A stretch of 64,000 nt of DNA from Elymus sibiricus (lineage: Eukaryota > Streptophyta > Magnoliopsida > Poales > Poaceae). The notes beneath the pieces are model-generated. The model was not told the origin of the DNA. It made no database searches and worked only from the letters and a program-made list of their open reading frames with translations. Of the stretch, positions 1 to 11,407 are shown piece by piece. The stretch is taken from positions 84,631,954 to 84,695,953 of the forward strand of contig CM077665.1 of the NCBI GenBank assembly GCA_039707655.1. Reading direction: 5' to 3'. The translations under genes and the position numbers were made by a program. Within the stretch, counting starts at the first letter, position 1. Each line of letters opens with the position of its first letter.

Positions 1-674
1 ATGACCTGGACCACATTGGTCAGCGTGATGTCCTTCTCGGCTATGGAGACGACGCGCTTCTGCAGGTCGCTCACCTCCTTGCTCGGTCCCCAGCTAAGGC
101 CCTTTTCAAGCCATGAAGCTAATCTGGTGGGGGGACCGGATCTGAATTCGGCATGGGGAATCTGACCATCTTCTCGTGGCTCGGTGATGTAGAACCACTC
201 CCTCTGCCACAACTTGATTGTGTCGATGAAGGTGCCCGACGGCCATACAACGCGGGTAAGCTTGCCGATGACAGCTCCGCCGCAGTCTGTGTGCTTCCCC
301 CCGACGCACTTCGGCTTGACGTTGAACACTTTGAGACAAAGCCCAAAGTGCGTCTCGACTCGCAGGAAAGCCTCGCAAACGAGGATGAATGCCGAGATGT
401 GCATGAAAGAGTTCGGCGGGAGGTCGTGGAAGTCGAGGCCGTAGAAAAATATCAGCCCCGTGACAAAGGGGTGGAGCGGGAAGCTCAACCCCCTGATGAA
501 GTGGGGGAGGAAGACCACTCTTTCGCCCGGCCTGGGAGTGGGGATCACTTGGCCCTCCTCCGGTGCACGGTGGGGGATGTCAGCGGAGAGGTAGCCGGCC
601 TTCTTGAGGTCGAGGATGTCCCGGTCGGTGATCGTGGAAGCCTCCCACTGGCCGTTGGAGCCGGAGCCCGCCAT
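1..674 (-). CDS. PF04195-type 'putative gypsy type transposon' protein, N-terminal part
   Basis: An open frame starts at ATG 674-672 (MAGSGSNGQWEAS) and stays open to the window edge, about 224 residues. It reads RDILDLKKAGYLSADIPHR, then VVFLPHFIRGLSFPLHPFV, FFYGLDFHDLPPNSFMHIS and WQREWFYITEP. This is the usual order of the PF04195 domain found in many grass Gypsy-like elements: hydrophobic motifs around a conserved Pro-rich stretch and a W-x-x-x-WFY block. Its biochemical role is not established; it usually sits upstream of or replaces gag in non-autonomous elements. The ATG lies about 1 kb inside the element, after the LTR and leader. No frameshift is visible in the part present. Plus-strand ORFs over the same bases are shadows. 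Confidence 0.75.
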   Translation of the reverse strand, partial: MAGSGSNGQWEASTITDRDILDLKKAGYLSADIPHRAPEEGQVIPTPRPGERVVFLPHFIRGLSFPLHPFVTGLIFFYGLDFHDLPPNSFMHISAFILVCEAFLRVETHFGLCLKVFNVKPKCVGGKHTDCGGAVIGKLTRVVWPSGTFIDTIKLWQREWFYITEPREDGQIPHAEFRSGPPTRLASWLEKGLSWGPSKEVSDLQKRVVSIAEKDITLTNVVQV

Positions 675-1189
675 TGGTGAGCTTGGAGGTGGGGGGCGGA
701 AAACCTAGATCTGTGCTTCGTAGGCGCAGAGGAATGGAAGGCAGAGAAGGTGAATGAGGAGTGTGAATAGGCTTTGGGGTTTTCTTCCCCTTTTATGAGG
801 CTTATCGATTCGGTCTCCCCTCGCTGTGCCGTGAATCCCTCCGCTTCCCGAGATGTGCGGGTCATTGCGTGCGCATTATTAAACATATCCCGTGCAAGAC
901 GGGACACGATTGGCACATTGACAGATCGTGTTGATTGAAACGGCCTCGAACCGCGAATCGAGTTTTTGTAACTGGTCTAGCGGTCGTGGTGGGCCGTGAC
1001 CTTTCGTCGGAAAGGTCGTCAGGGGACATTATCTTACCCCTTGACGCTTGGCCTTCAAGGCCAGCCTATTCACAGTGTTCGGACGCGCCACTATTCGGAA
1101 AGCTACTTGTCATCGGAGGCCGAACTAAGTTCGGCGGGCAGAACTCACCTCGCAAGCCGAAGACTCTGATCGTGCGAAGCAATTGAAAC

Positions 1190-1695
1190 TAGGACCCTTG
1201 GCGTTGGAGGCAAGTTCGAGGGATACTGAGGGAGTCCTGGATTAAGGGGTCCTCGGGAGGCCGACCTATTTCTATGGGCCGGACTATATGGGCCACTTAC
1301 CGAACACAAGATTCATTGAAGACCTTATCTCCAAGATGGAAGCTTCGGGAAGCATGGCTTGTACTCCATGTTTGATGTAGCGAATAGGCAGGTTTATCTC
1401 TTCGGTGTGTAACCGACCATGTGTAAACCCTAGATGCCCTCGGCGTCTATATAAGCCGGAGGGTTTTAGGTTGTAGGCATAGAACAACTCATCTAGGGTT
1501 AGCTATTCGATCTCGAGGTAGATCAACTCTGTAACCCCCATATCATCAATATAATCAAGCAGGACGTAGGGTATTACCTCCATAGGAGGGCCCGAACCTG
1601 GGTAAAACCGTGTCCCCTTCGTCTCCTGTTACCATCGATTCTAGTCTCACAGTTTGGGACCCCCTACCCGAGATCCGCCGGTTTTGACACCGACA
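1190..1695 (-). repeat. 5' LTR (outer boundary exact, inner approximate)
   Basis: The outer end is 1695 (TG...). Inside it come GGTTCGGGCCCTCC, a TATATAGACGCCG stretch that may be the TATA region (minus strand, about 1449), and CCAGGACTCCCTCAGTA, all in the order usual for this LTR class. The inner boundary with the leader is not resolved because the partner LTR is outside the window; 1190 is a guess from the end of recognisable LTR sequence. Nothing else is evident between 675 and 1190 apart from leader sequence. Confidence 0.55.
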
Positions 1696-4518
1696 CCTGG
1701 GTCCTCTGAAGAGCTGGATTCTGGACTAGTGCCTGCATTGATCTCAACATTGGGCTCTTTGAAATCATTGTCACTGTCCTCTGAGTCTGACATGTTGACT
1801 AACTGTCCCTGTGAATAGATATAGAGGAGTGGAATGGATGATCATCACAAAACACAGCTATTTTCGCAAAATTTGAACTCAAAATCATAGTCATAGAATT
1901 CTGCAAAGAGTGTTTCCGTTCCACCAAGATTTAATTTTCAGAGCTACCGAGATTGACTTTCTCTTTAACAGAGACTTGGTCACCTTTTCGGTTTCACCGA
2001 GAAACGATGACTCGGTCTCACTGAGAAAGTTCTCACAGCCCAAAACCCAAATCAGTAGGACCGATTTGTTTGCACTTGGTGACACCGAAACGCACTTGGC
2101 GGAACCCTAAACTGAGATTTCTTCGTTCGGCTATTCTAACTAAGTTATATTGTGTATGGGAGTGTTGCAATCATTGGCATAAAGATGAAAAAAACATAAT
2201 GCGCAAGATTTGGAGCTGGGAGCGCACAAGGGGTCGAGTTCTCACCCTAGTTCGGTGAAGACTCACTACGGCGGTGACGGCGGGGCAGATTTCCGTCGAC
2301 GATGATGGACTCCGGGGGCGAGAGCGCACTGGAGGCGAGGAAGACGTCCGTAGACTCGAGCGATGATTGCAGAGGGTTGCGGGGGACCAAGTGTTTCAAG
2401 AATTTTTCAATCTTGGGTCCGCGGGTATATATACCCTACTGCTGTCGGTGACACTGATATGGAAATTTCGGTGCCACCGAGTTTCTTAACTGTCATATGA
2501 TAGCGAAACTCGATCAGGCCGAGATTTCAGAATCGGTGGTACCGAGGTCAAAACTAGATCAACCCTTGTACTTTGGTGGAACCGAGATTTTGATGTTGGT
2601 TACACCGAGTGGCACATGGGAGGTTTTGGAAGTCAGCTCTTGTCAAAACGGTACTCCGAGTGCTCCTCACACAGAGGGCCCAAAAAGTGCTTGCTCAAAT
2701 TTGTGATGAAGCATGAATAGAATTTGAGACGAGAAAGCATAGATAGATAGAGGGAGTACTTAGGCATTCTTGTACATCCAATTGGCCAAAAAAATTAAAA
2801 GCCAAAATAACATCAATAGGATGTCCTTGAATGAGTAAAACATGCATTCCAACATGCTCACACAATAAGAATGTCAAATGAAAACATAGCAAACATGCAA
2901 TACTACTCTAGTATCTACCAAGCACTTTGGCGATGACGGAGTCATCTATATATGAGTATATTGACATAGGAGCCAAGCAACAATACTTGATCATATGTCA
3001 TACTCATCGTTTAAGCACAAGTGGGGTTGCCACTTTTACATAAAGCTTTTAATGTGCTCACATCTTATGAGATGCTTTAACTCAAGTCTTAGAGTAAAGA
3101 TCCCCCTTGATGTGATATCCCCCCAAAAAGGGACAAAGTAACCTTGGATTTTTGTCGTTGAAGATTTCATGTAGGTGATGTAGTGGTGGATGCTCATTGT
3201 TTGTGAAGATCATCTTGAGTTGGGAGCAATCCTTGTTGTTTTGTACTCTTGTCACCCACATGGGTTAGTCCCATACAAGGAACAAATACAAGGGTATCTA
3301 TGGACATGGAGTGCAATACAAATATGATGATGTCCATTGATGCATTAATTACCTTGTCCCTTGCTTACCTTTGAGGGAATGTGTGACTCCTTGAACCGTT
3401 GCATAAGGTTGGAGTTGATTGCAAATAGTCCTTGCCAAAAATCAATGTGAGTGAATTTTCTTGGCGGAGTCACCCCTCAAGAACTTCTCTAGTTCTTCTT
3501 ATTGGGGACCCACATCAACTTGATGGGGATCCTTGGAGTTGAAGTAGCACTTGATGAATTAGACCTAGTGGTGGCCCTGGGAACCCACTTGACCATGGCT
3601 TGAGATTCTTCTTTGAAAGAGTCAATCTCCTCTTGAAGCTTGTCCTTGCCCTTGAGCTTGTGTTCTTGTGGTGGGAGATCATCTTGAGATTTTGTTCCCT
3701 TGGAGAGAGTAGGGTCATACTTCTCTCTTTGAGGAACAAACTTCTTCTTGGGGTATTGACCTCCTTGCCATTCAACTCCATTGGCATTAATGTAGCCAAT
3801 TCCTTGGTTCTTCCGGTGTCCTCCTTGCTTGCGTACAATCTCCTCGAATTGCTTGATCCCGGCAAGACTTTTGTAGACACCTTTTTCTAAAATTCCTTTC
3901 AATAAATCGTTTTCTTGCTCAGGTGTAACTTGGCTAAGGAAATCATTAGTGGAATCAATAGAACTACTAGAAACAACATCATTGGATTTAGCACTAGCAT
4001 TGTTGTTACTAAATGAAGAACTTTTATACTCTTGTTACTAGCATGCTTAGATTTACCTTGAGGTACGAAAGTAGAAAAGAGCAATCGTTTGGCTAGATAT
4101 GAGAACTCTTCTTTTGAAGATCGTCATTGATAGCTTTAAGAAACTCATGCTCTTGCTCTAAATTTAGCTTCTCGAAGCATAGCTTCTCATGAGTTCTTAA
4201 GAGCTCTCTATGATCTTCTTGAGTAGATTCATGAGCTAACTTGAGAGAGTTTAGTTCTCTAGTTAGACGTTCAATCTCGTTCTTATCATCATCAAATGAT
4301 TGTTCTTGACTAGCATAATTATTATCAAGTTCATTTTGGCTAACATTACTAGTCTTATCAAAGAGTAACTCATCTTCTCCTAACAAGTCATCCTCATCAC
4401 TATCAAAGTCATATTATTCGGGGTGTGATACCTTTGGATCTTTGGCCATCAAGCAATTTCCACTTCCTTCATTTGGTGAATCAAATATGTCGTAGGAATT
4501 GGAGGATACGAGTGCTAG
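1696..4518 (-). mobile_element. Retroelement remnant (Copia-like gag), left half
   Basis: This half joins the piece at 44545-45111 once the 40-kb insertion 4519-44539 and one copy of its GCTAG duplication are removed. The gag frame reads on across the junction. From 3488 down to 1696 there is no coding sequence: AT-rich 3' flank, then from about 2750 to 1700 a region with repeated CGGTGGTACCGAG and TCGGTCTCACCGAG phrases, probably the 3' region or LTR of this element, cut by the Gypsy at 1695. No pol ORF is present, so the element was probably non-autonomous or has lost pol. Confidence 0.6.
3489..4518 (-). pseudogene. gag C-terminal part, split and frameshifted
   Basis: Reading from 4513 downwards gives ALVSSNSYDIFDSPNEG, an in-frame TAA (about 4430), then LLGEDELLFDKTSN and a long charged coiled-coil-like segment (EIERLTRELNSLKLAHEST) ending at a stop or frameshift near 4090. 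The frame resumes as LLFSTFVPQGKSKHAS, shifts again, and ends as KGILEKGVYKSLAGIKQFEEIVRKQG...IPIKLMWVPNKKN at 3489. This order matches C-terminal gag regions of Triticeae Copia-like polyproteins as I remember them. The zinc knuckle is in the other half (44545-45108). At least one nonsense codon and two frameshifts make it a pseudogene. The superfamily is inferred, because no integrase or RT is attached. Confidence 0.65.
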
Positions 4519-6157
4519 TGTAACACCCTGGTTTTCGCTCCCTGTTTTTTTTCTTTTGCGGGATTTGACTCCCGTCTTTTTTCTCGGTGTTATCGGATTT
4601 CTCTAGCCATGGGTATGTGAAGATGGTCATCTAGCCTTGCCTTCCCTATCCAACCAGAGATTCTTCCCAGTCCAACCTTGCCACCCAAGATCTTTGGCTC
4701 AGGGTTTTGCTGCCGAAACCCTACCTTCCGAGTTGCCGGAAGGGAAACTCTCATTCCTTCCGTTACAAAGGAACCCCAATTTCCTTTGATCTTCTGCGTC
4801 CTAAACTTTTCCCAGTGATCATCCCACATCTATAAACCCTGGATATGCAAAAATATTGCCAAGTCATTGCAATATTTTTCATTTATAATTAATTCCTTTT
4901 TCTGCCAGTTAAACGAATTAAATCCAGGAAAATATCTATCCATCTCCAAAGTTCATGAAAACTTGTGGAGATATTCTTTGTGATCATATTGAGCTCCCAT
5001 AAAAATATTGGCCATAATTAAATAGGAGAAATTGCATTTTCCTATTTAATGCCAATATTGCATTTTGGGCACTTTCTAAAGGAACTACCATTTTGATAGC
5101 CAGGAAAAATCCCAAATAATTTGTGGAGCTTATCCTATCCATATATTCACCATTTCCATAAAGAACCCAAGTTCCATAATTCAAATTTTGAGCACCACAT
5201 CCATTTGCAGAATTCTGTCCAGTTGGGCAAGTTGCAAAGGAAGTGCTCTATTCCTTTATCTATTTGAGCTGAAATTTTTCATGATGGTTAACATTGCCAA
5301 ATCACTCATGGAAACCAAAAATCAGCTCAATCCCTCTATCCATTCATCCACATCAATTTTCCCAAGTTTCTGTCCATTTGGAAGCTTTGTGAAGCAAGTA
5401 CCATTTTGGTATTTATAAATGGCATGAAACTTTTAAAGAGTCTTAGTATCATCAAATCATTGGTCTCCACAAAATTCCAGCTGTTTTCATCTAGCCAATT
5501 TTCCCCAGCACCCTCTTTGCATTTCTGGCCAGATTGCCATGTTACAAAGGAAGTGATAGCTATATTGCTTCATTTGACCTGAAAATTTACCAGGGCATTC
5601 ACCTTGGTAGATCATAGCTGCCAGCCAAAAACCAGAAACTTTCACCAAGTGAGTCTCCCCCACCTCAGTACAAACAGTATGCTGCCAAATCCTGTTTCAG
5701 TAAGTTTCTTCCCCCCAGAGCTTTCCAGTGGATCCCAGCCACACCTAGGATCTATTTGACCTTTGAGTCATGCAATGGACAAGGTATTGGGTCAAGTCGT
5801 GCTACAGAGCACGTTTTGGCGTGGTGACCACGCGGACGGCAGGCAGAAGCGCGCGCTCTGTGCTCGGTCTGCTTCGTGCAGTCGCCTCCGGCTTGACGTG
5901 CCCCCTCTCCAGCAGGTTCGCCCTTCTCCTTCGTCCTCCTCGCGCCACGTCAAGCCTCGCCGGAGTTCTGTGTTCCCATGACCGCCATCGTTTTCCCCTC
6001 TGTCGCCTCCCCTCCGCTGTCCTCTTCCTTCCCGAGCCGTCCCCTCCCTCTGAGCGAGTCAGGTTGGCACCAACCGGTGCTAGCCACCTCGCCGAAGGTG
6101 CCAGGACGCCGATAGGCAGGCCACGGCGGCCATGCCTATCCATCCCCGTCGTCCGGC

Positions 6158-6166
6158 TATAAATAG
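6158..6166 (+). promoter_or_regulatory. TATA box of LARD 5' LTR
   Basis: TATAAATAG sits in a C-rich context (GGC before, ACTGCCCCTCTTCC after), a textbook plant core promoter layout. The same sequence is kept in the 3' LTR at 34294-34302. Transcription would start about 30 bases downstream, giving a U3 of about 1.65 kb. Confidence 0.6.
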
Positions 6167-6746
6167 ACTGCCCCTCTTCCTCCCGAGCTCACCCCCACTC
6201 CTCTTCCCCTCCCTGGAAGCCTCCTAAGCTCCAGCCCGAGCGGCCGCACCCCCCTGGTGCCCAATTTCCGGCGAACTCCGCCATGGCCGCCGCACTCCCT
6301 CCTCTAAATTTTCCTCACCCGAGCCTCGTTTGCTCCTCTAGCTCCACCGGCAGGCCACCACCACCATCACGGCGCCACCCCTGCCCCCATTTTGCCTCAA
6401 GGATGACCGTGGCCTCGGGCACGATCTCGCCAGCGCCGCCGCCCGCCATGCTCAAGACAGCCACCGCTCCCGTTTTCCTTGGTGTCCATGGATGGGGTGG
6501 CTAGGTGCGCCGCAACGCGGAGGTCACTCCGGTGGTCTGGGTTCCACCGGAGATGGCGGGAGTCGGCCGGGCGCGCGCCGGCACCGGCGTCCTCCCTCTG
6601 CCCTGCGAGCGGGAGTCGGGGAAGGAGAAGGAGGCAGGAGGAGAGAGAGAGAGAGAGATGGCGCGGGGCCCTCCTGTAAGTGGCTCAGCCACCGGGCCCG
6701 CGGTTTAAGTGGAAGTGCACTCTCTGAAATGCGTTTTCCCATTTGG

Positions 6747-6788
6747 GAAAGCGTATTTCGCTACTGCTTCAGCCGGAAATACGCTTTC
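6747..6788. repeat. 13-bp stem hairpin in LARD LTR
   Basis: GAAAGCGTATTTC at 6747-6759 is the exact reverse complement of GAAATACGCTTTC at 6776-6788, with a 16-base loop. Both arms are intact in the 3' LTR (near 42743-42784) although the loop differs by one base. Further GCGTTTT/GCGTATTT copies flank it. Confidence 0.7.
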
Positions 6789-8118
6789 AATTTCCAGGAA
6801 GCGTATTTTTCTGAAGTGCGTTTTCTGTTTAAATTCGTCGGCCGATACCCTTTGATAGTGGACATTCACTCGTTAACAGCAGAAATGAACAGATTCTTGT
6901 TTGTTTTTACCTAATGAACGAACGGCCACAACTTTTCAACCGTAACTCGGAATCAGGTGAAACCAACACCCACTTCTTCAGTTTATCGAGCCCGTTCCGA
7001 TGGTATCCTTTTCATCATGTTTACACGTTCTAAAAATACCCACTTTACCCTTGCCCTTCAATCAGCCCTCCGAGAGGGAATCCTTTCCGGCGAATTCCTC
7101 CGCGAGGTGATCGCACTTCTTCCGGAGTATTTATTCACCCCCAGGCAAGCCAACCATCTGATATATGCCCTAAAGCATTGCTCTGTGTTATTCTTGTGTG
7201 TTTAATTAGTAATTATTCATGTGATAGAAATAATTAAACTCATGCTATATTGCACTTACTGTTTTCATTCCTTCCATATAATAATTCATAGTGAATAATT
7301 GAAATGCCTAGTTGCTACCCTCATAAGTTATTGTGATGAACCACATGTTTGCTAAATGAACTTAGTTGTTGATCTTGAGTCACCTGTCCGGGCTTATCCG
7401 TGCAACCACATTTGCCGGTATGGGACGGCCTTGACTTGGTCTGATCGCGTGCTCTTTCACTGGTACCTCCAGACAGGGAAGGTTATGCGCGCACGCTACC
7501 CTGGCCCGGTAGGCGGCGATAACCTTGTGAGCCCAGTTGATTGTTTAACCCGGCAGTCCCCGTTTGGGCTAGTTTAGTTGGCCACGACGGTGGCAGGTGT
7601 CATGAGGACATAGGGGCCACCCAGGGCAGGACTCCGGGGGAGTATGAATGCCGGTGGTACGATGGGAGAGTCACGGGTCAGGCCGGTTTCGTTGGAGCAA
7701 CGCTGGTCCACCCGAATGGGATCACGAGGCCAGGTGCTTCATGGTGTCGGTAAAGTGCGCAACCTCTGGAGAGTGTAAAATCTATTCGAATAGCCGCATC
7801 CACGGTATTGGACAACCCGTCCAGACCTCACTAGGTGGTCAATCGTAACAATGATGATAATGAGGGAAGGACTCGTCTTGTGTAGACATCAGATGATGTC
7901 AGGAATATGATATGTTAGCCATGGGATGGCTATATGATAAGAGGTCGGATGACCGCATGATTCGGATTGGATTTGGATCAGATTCAGATTGGATCATGAG
8001 ATTGTTCGGAGTATGGATTATTTACTTGATCTGCTTTAGGTTACTATATTTACCTTAGTAGTTATCATGCTAGTTAATCCTGTTACACCACCATAATTAA
8101 TACGGCTAGGTAGGTATG

Positions 8119-9641
8119 TGATGACCCACAAGTATAGGGGATCTATCGTAGTCCTTTCGATAAGTAAGAGTGTCGAATCCAACGAGGAGCAGAAGGAAAT
8201 GACAAGTGGTTTTCAGTAAGGTATTCTCTGCAAACACTGAAATTATCGGTAACAAATAGTTTTGTGATAAGGTAATTCGTAACTGATAGCAAGTAACAAA
8301 TGTAACAAAGGTGCAGCAAAGTGGCCCAATCCTTTTTATAGCAAAGGACAAGCCTGGACAAATTCTTATATAAAGCAAAGCGCTCCCGAGGACACATGGG
8401 AATTTCTGTCAAGCTAGTTTTCATCATGCTCATATGATTCGCGTTCGTTACTTTGATAATTTGATATGTGGGTGGACCAGTGCTTGGGTGCTGCCCTTAC
8501 TTGGACAAACCTCCCACTTATGATTAACCTCTCTCGCAAGCATCCGCAACTACGAAAAAGGAATTAAGATAAATCTAACCATAGCATGAAACATATGGAT
8601 CCAAATCAGCCCCTTACGAAGCAATGCATAAACTAGGGTTTAAGCTTCTGTCACTCTAGCAACCCATCATCTACTTATTACTTCCCAATGCCTTCCCCTA
8701 GGCCCAAATAATGGTGAAGTGTCATGTAGTCGACGTTCACATAACACCACTAGAGGAGAGACAACATACATCTCATCAAAATATCGAACGAATACCAAAT
8801 TCACATGATTACTTATAACAAGACTTATCCCATGTCCTCAGGAACAAACGTAACTACTCACAAAGCATATTCATGTTCATAATCAGAGGAGTATTAATAT
8901 CATTAAGGATCTGAACATATGATCTTCCACCAAGTAAACCAACTAGCATCAACTACAAGAAGTAATCAACACTACTAGCAACCCACAGGTACCAATCTGA
9001 GGTGCTGAGACAAAGATCGGATACAAGAGATGAACTAGGGTTTGGAAAGGAGATGGTGCTGGTGAAGATCTTGATGGAGATTGACCCCCTCTCGATGAGA
9101 GGATCGTTGGTGATGACGATGGCTTCGATTTCCCCCTCCGGGAGGGAAGTTTCCCTGGCAGAACAGCTCCGCCGGAGCCCTAGATTGGTTCTGCCCAAGT
9201 TCCGCCTCGAGACAGCGGCGCTTCGCCCCGAAAGCTCTGATATGATTTTTTCCAGGTCAAAACCCTCCATATAACAGAAGATGGGCACCGGAGGCCTGCC
9301 AGGTGGGCCAGAAGCCACAAGGGCACGCCCTGGGGGGTAGGGCGCGCCCCTTGGCTTGTGACTGCCTGGTGGGTCCCCTGATGTATTTGTTTCGCCCAAT
9401 GTTTTTTATATATTCCAAAATAATTCTCCATAAGTTTTCAGGACTTTTGGAGTTGCGCAGAATAGGTATCTCAGATTTGCTCCTTTTTCGGTCCAGAATT
9501 CCAACAGCTGGCATTCTCCCTCTTCATGTAAACCTTGTAAAATAAGAGAGAAAAGGCATAAGTATTGTACCATAAAGTGTATTAACAGCCCATAATGCGA
9601 TAAATATCGATATAAAAGCAAGATGCAAAATGGACGTATCA
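8119..9641 (-). repeat. Gypsy 3' LTR
   Basis: 1523 bp, TGATGACCCACAAG at the left and GGACGTATCA at the right (plus-strand view). It holds a GC-rich palindrome at 9312-9360 with a TATATGGA candidate TATA about 40 bases further along the minus strand (near 9270). A second TATA-like CTATAAAAAG lies at 8341-8332 near the other end. ORFs over it (for example 8953-9399) are LTR sequence without protein meaning. Confidence 0.9.
9312..9360. repeat. GC-rich palindrome in Gypsy LTR
   Basis: AGCCACAAGGGCACGCCC pairs imperfectly with GGGCGCGCCCCTTGGCTT. A cognate palindrome occurs in the partner LTR at 28934-28985, in the internal region at 11901-11950, in the Gypsy derivative LTRs at 51132-51179 and 56367-56417, and in the LTR at 61405-61450. 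In each LTR it lies shortly upstream of a TATA-like box. Confidence 0.7.
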
Positions 9642-9661
9642 ACTCCCCCAAGCTTAGACCT
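9642..9661 (-). other. Polypurine tract of Gypsy
   Basis: Minus-strand GTCTAAGCTTGGGGGAGT lies directly against the 3' LTR start TGATACGTCC. This is the expected position and composition for the plus-strand primer of reverse transcription. Confidence 0.8.
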
Positions 9662-11160
9662 CGCTTGTCCTCAAGCGAAAGCCAAAATCGATAAATATGC
9701 CCACATGTTTAGAGATAGAGGTGTCGATAAAATAAAATACGGACATGGAGGCATCATGGTTATCTTCAGAACAGCAACACATATTGACATACAATTTCTT
9801 ATGCTAGAGTAACAATTCATTCGCAAAGTAAAGTATGAATCAAGAACTCTATTGAGAACTAACAAACTATGATCTTAGTCATTGAAACAATTCCAATTTA
9901 TCATAACGTAGGAAAGAGTCAATATAAGAGCTTGTAAAGCAAATCCACATACTCAATCATCTTCTAGTCTTTCATAATTGCTAACACTCACGCGGTACCT
10001 GTGAGGTCAAAGCTTCAATCGGACACAGAGAAAGATAGGGGCTTATAGTTTTGCCTCCCAACTATTTACCTCAAGGGTAATGTCAACAATAATCACTCAT
10101 GCTCACCCACATCCGAGTGGATATATGTGTCTAGATCATTCCCCAACACATGACGCTTGCCAAAAGATAAAGACGAAATAAAGGAAATGGTGAAGATCAC
10201 CACAACTCTTGCATAAAGGTAAGTGCTGGAAAGTAAAGGTAACAGATAGGCCCTTCGCAGAGGGAAGCAGAGGTTGTCATGCGCTTTTATAGTTGGATGC
10301 GCAATCCCTTAATGCAAAAGAACGTCACTTTATATTGCCCCTTGTGATAAAGAACTTTATTATGCAGTCTATCGCTTTTATTTCTTCCATATCACAAGTT
10401 CGTATAAAGTTTATTTTCCTCACACTAATAGATCACACATATTTAGAGAGCAATTTTTATTGCTTGCACCGATGACAACTTACTTGAAGGATCTTACTCA
10501 ATCCATAGGTAGGTATGGTGGACTCTCATGGCAAAACTGGGTTAAAGGTGTTTGGATGCACAAGTAGTATCTCTACTTGGTGCGGAAGTTTTGGCTGATA
10601 TGGGGTGGAAGCAAGCGACACATGTTGAAGGATCTATAACCATATAACTTCTATTCGGAAATAAGCAAACATAACTCATTATGTTGTCTTCCTTGTCCAA
10701 CATCAACTTCTTAACATATAATATTTTAATGAGTGCTCACAATCATAAAAGATGTCCAAGATAATATATTTATATGTGAACCTCTCTTTCTTTATCACTT
10801 CCTTTTAATTGCAACAATGACCAATAGCTATGTTTGTCAACTCACAACAAATTTCAATCGGCATACCTCTTATATGTGAAGTCATCACCCCCCATAAGAT
10901 CATCATATATACTCTTTTGCCCTTTTTTTCTATACTTCTTCTATTTCTTTTTCTCAAGATCATAGCAAGCAAGCAAAGCCCTTAACTCAAAACTACTCTT
11001 TATTATATAACTCTCGGACTTGCTTACATAGGGGGAACATAAAGCAAAACTCAAAACAAGATCACACTAAAAACTTTATTCTACCAGAGCAAGATATAAC
11101 CAAAAGGATCGAACGAAGAAAAAACGAAGAAAGTAAAAGATGTGAAGGTGATACGATACC
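9662..11160 (-). other. Non-coding 3' domain of Gypsy
   Basis: No ORF of note in 1.5 kb. The stretch to about 10680 is clearly homologous to 51441-52460 in the Gypsy derivative at 49908-56664. Shared phrases include ATTCCCCAACACATGACGC, AGAGGGAAGCAGAGG and GATGCACAAGTAGTAT, in the same order. From about 10680 to 11160 the sequence is AT-rich and less conserved. Confidence 0.7.
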
Positions 11161-11205
11161 GGGGCACCTCCCCCAAGCTTGGCACAAGCCAAGGGGAGTG
11201 CCCAT
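11161..11205. repeat. Polypurine-like copy inside a hairpin
   Basis: CACCTCCCCCAAGCTTGG repeats the polypurine-tract motif (minus: AAGCTTGGGGGAGG) about 1.5 kb before the true tract. It sits in an imperfect inverted repeat: GGGCACCTCCCCCAAGC pairs with GCCAAGGGGAGTGCCC. It lies just past the end of the extra ORF. Confidence 0.6.
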
Positions 11206-11407
11206 ACCCATGTGTTTAGTTATCTTATTTCGGAGGTGGTGATGTTGGAGTTGTTGATGAGGTTGGAGGCTTGTCCTCCGTCTTCCAAGGCATGGGCTCA
11301 CCATCGTAAAAAGATGAACGAGTCTCCGGGATCCTCAAATCTGTAGCCAAACTCATTCTCTTAAATCTGTATTCATACTCACAGTTTTGGTTTTGTAGGT
11401 CATAGAT

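Larger units (their letters stand above)
1..1695 (-). mobile_element. Gypsy-like LTR retrotransposon, 5' part only
   Basis: Read on the minus strand, the sequence begins at 1695 with TGTCGGTGTCAAAACCGG, a start I recognise from a large class of Triticeae LTRs. It continues through an LTR and leader into a PF04195-type ORF that runs off the left edge. The rest of the element and its second LTR lie outside the window, so the TSD cannot be confirmed; CCTGG at 1696-1700 would be the candidate. The insertion cuts the minus-strand retroelement occupying 1696-4518. Assignment to Gypsy rests on family resemblance, since no RT is visible here. Confidence 0.8.
4519..8118 (+). repeat. LARD 5' LTR, first part
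   Basis: First 3600 bp of the 5' LTR, interrupted at 8118 by the Gypsy. It aligns with 32642-34542 and 42396 onward, with roughly 2-3% substitutions by eye in the first 1.4 kb and one small indel near 5895 versus 34014. It contains a TATA box (6158-6166), a (GA)n tract near 6642 and a hairpin at 6747-6788. The ORFs over it are GC-rich shadows with no protein pattern repeated as protein. Confidence 0.85.

Noticed and set aside
153..680. 175-aa plus-strand ORF
   Set aside because: Shadow of the minus-strand PF04195-type coding region, whose motifs are clear.
8332..8341. CTATAAAAAG on the minus strand as main LTR promoter
   Set aside because: It lies near the far end of the LTR, leaving about 210 bases downstream. 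The TATATGGA near 9270, next to the conserved palindrome, fits the arrangement in the other Gypsy LTRs better, though I cannot exclude the former.
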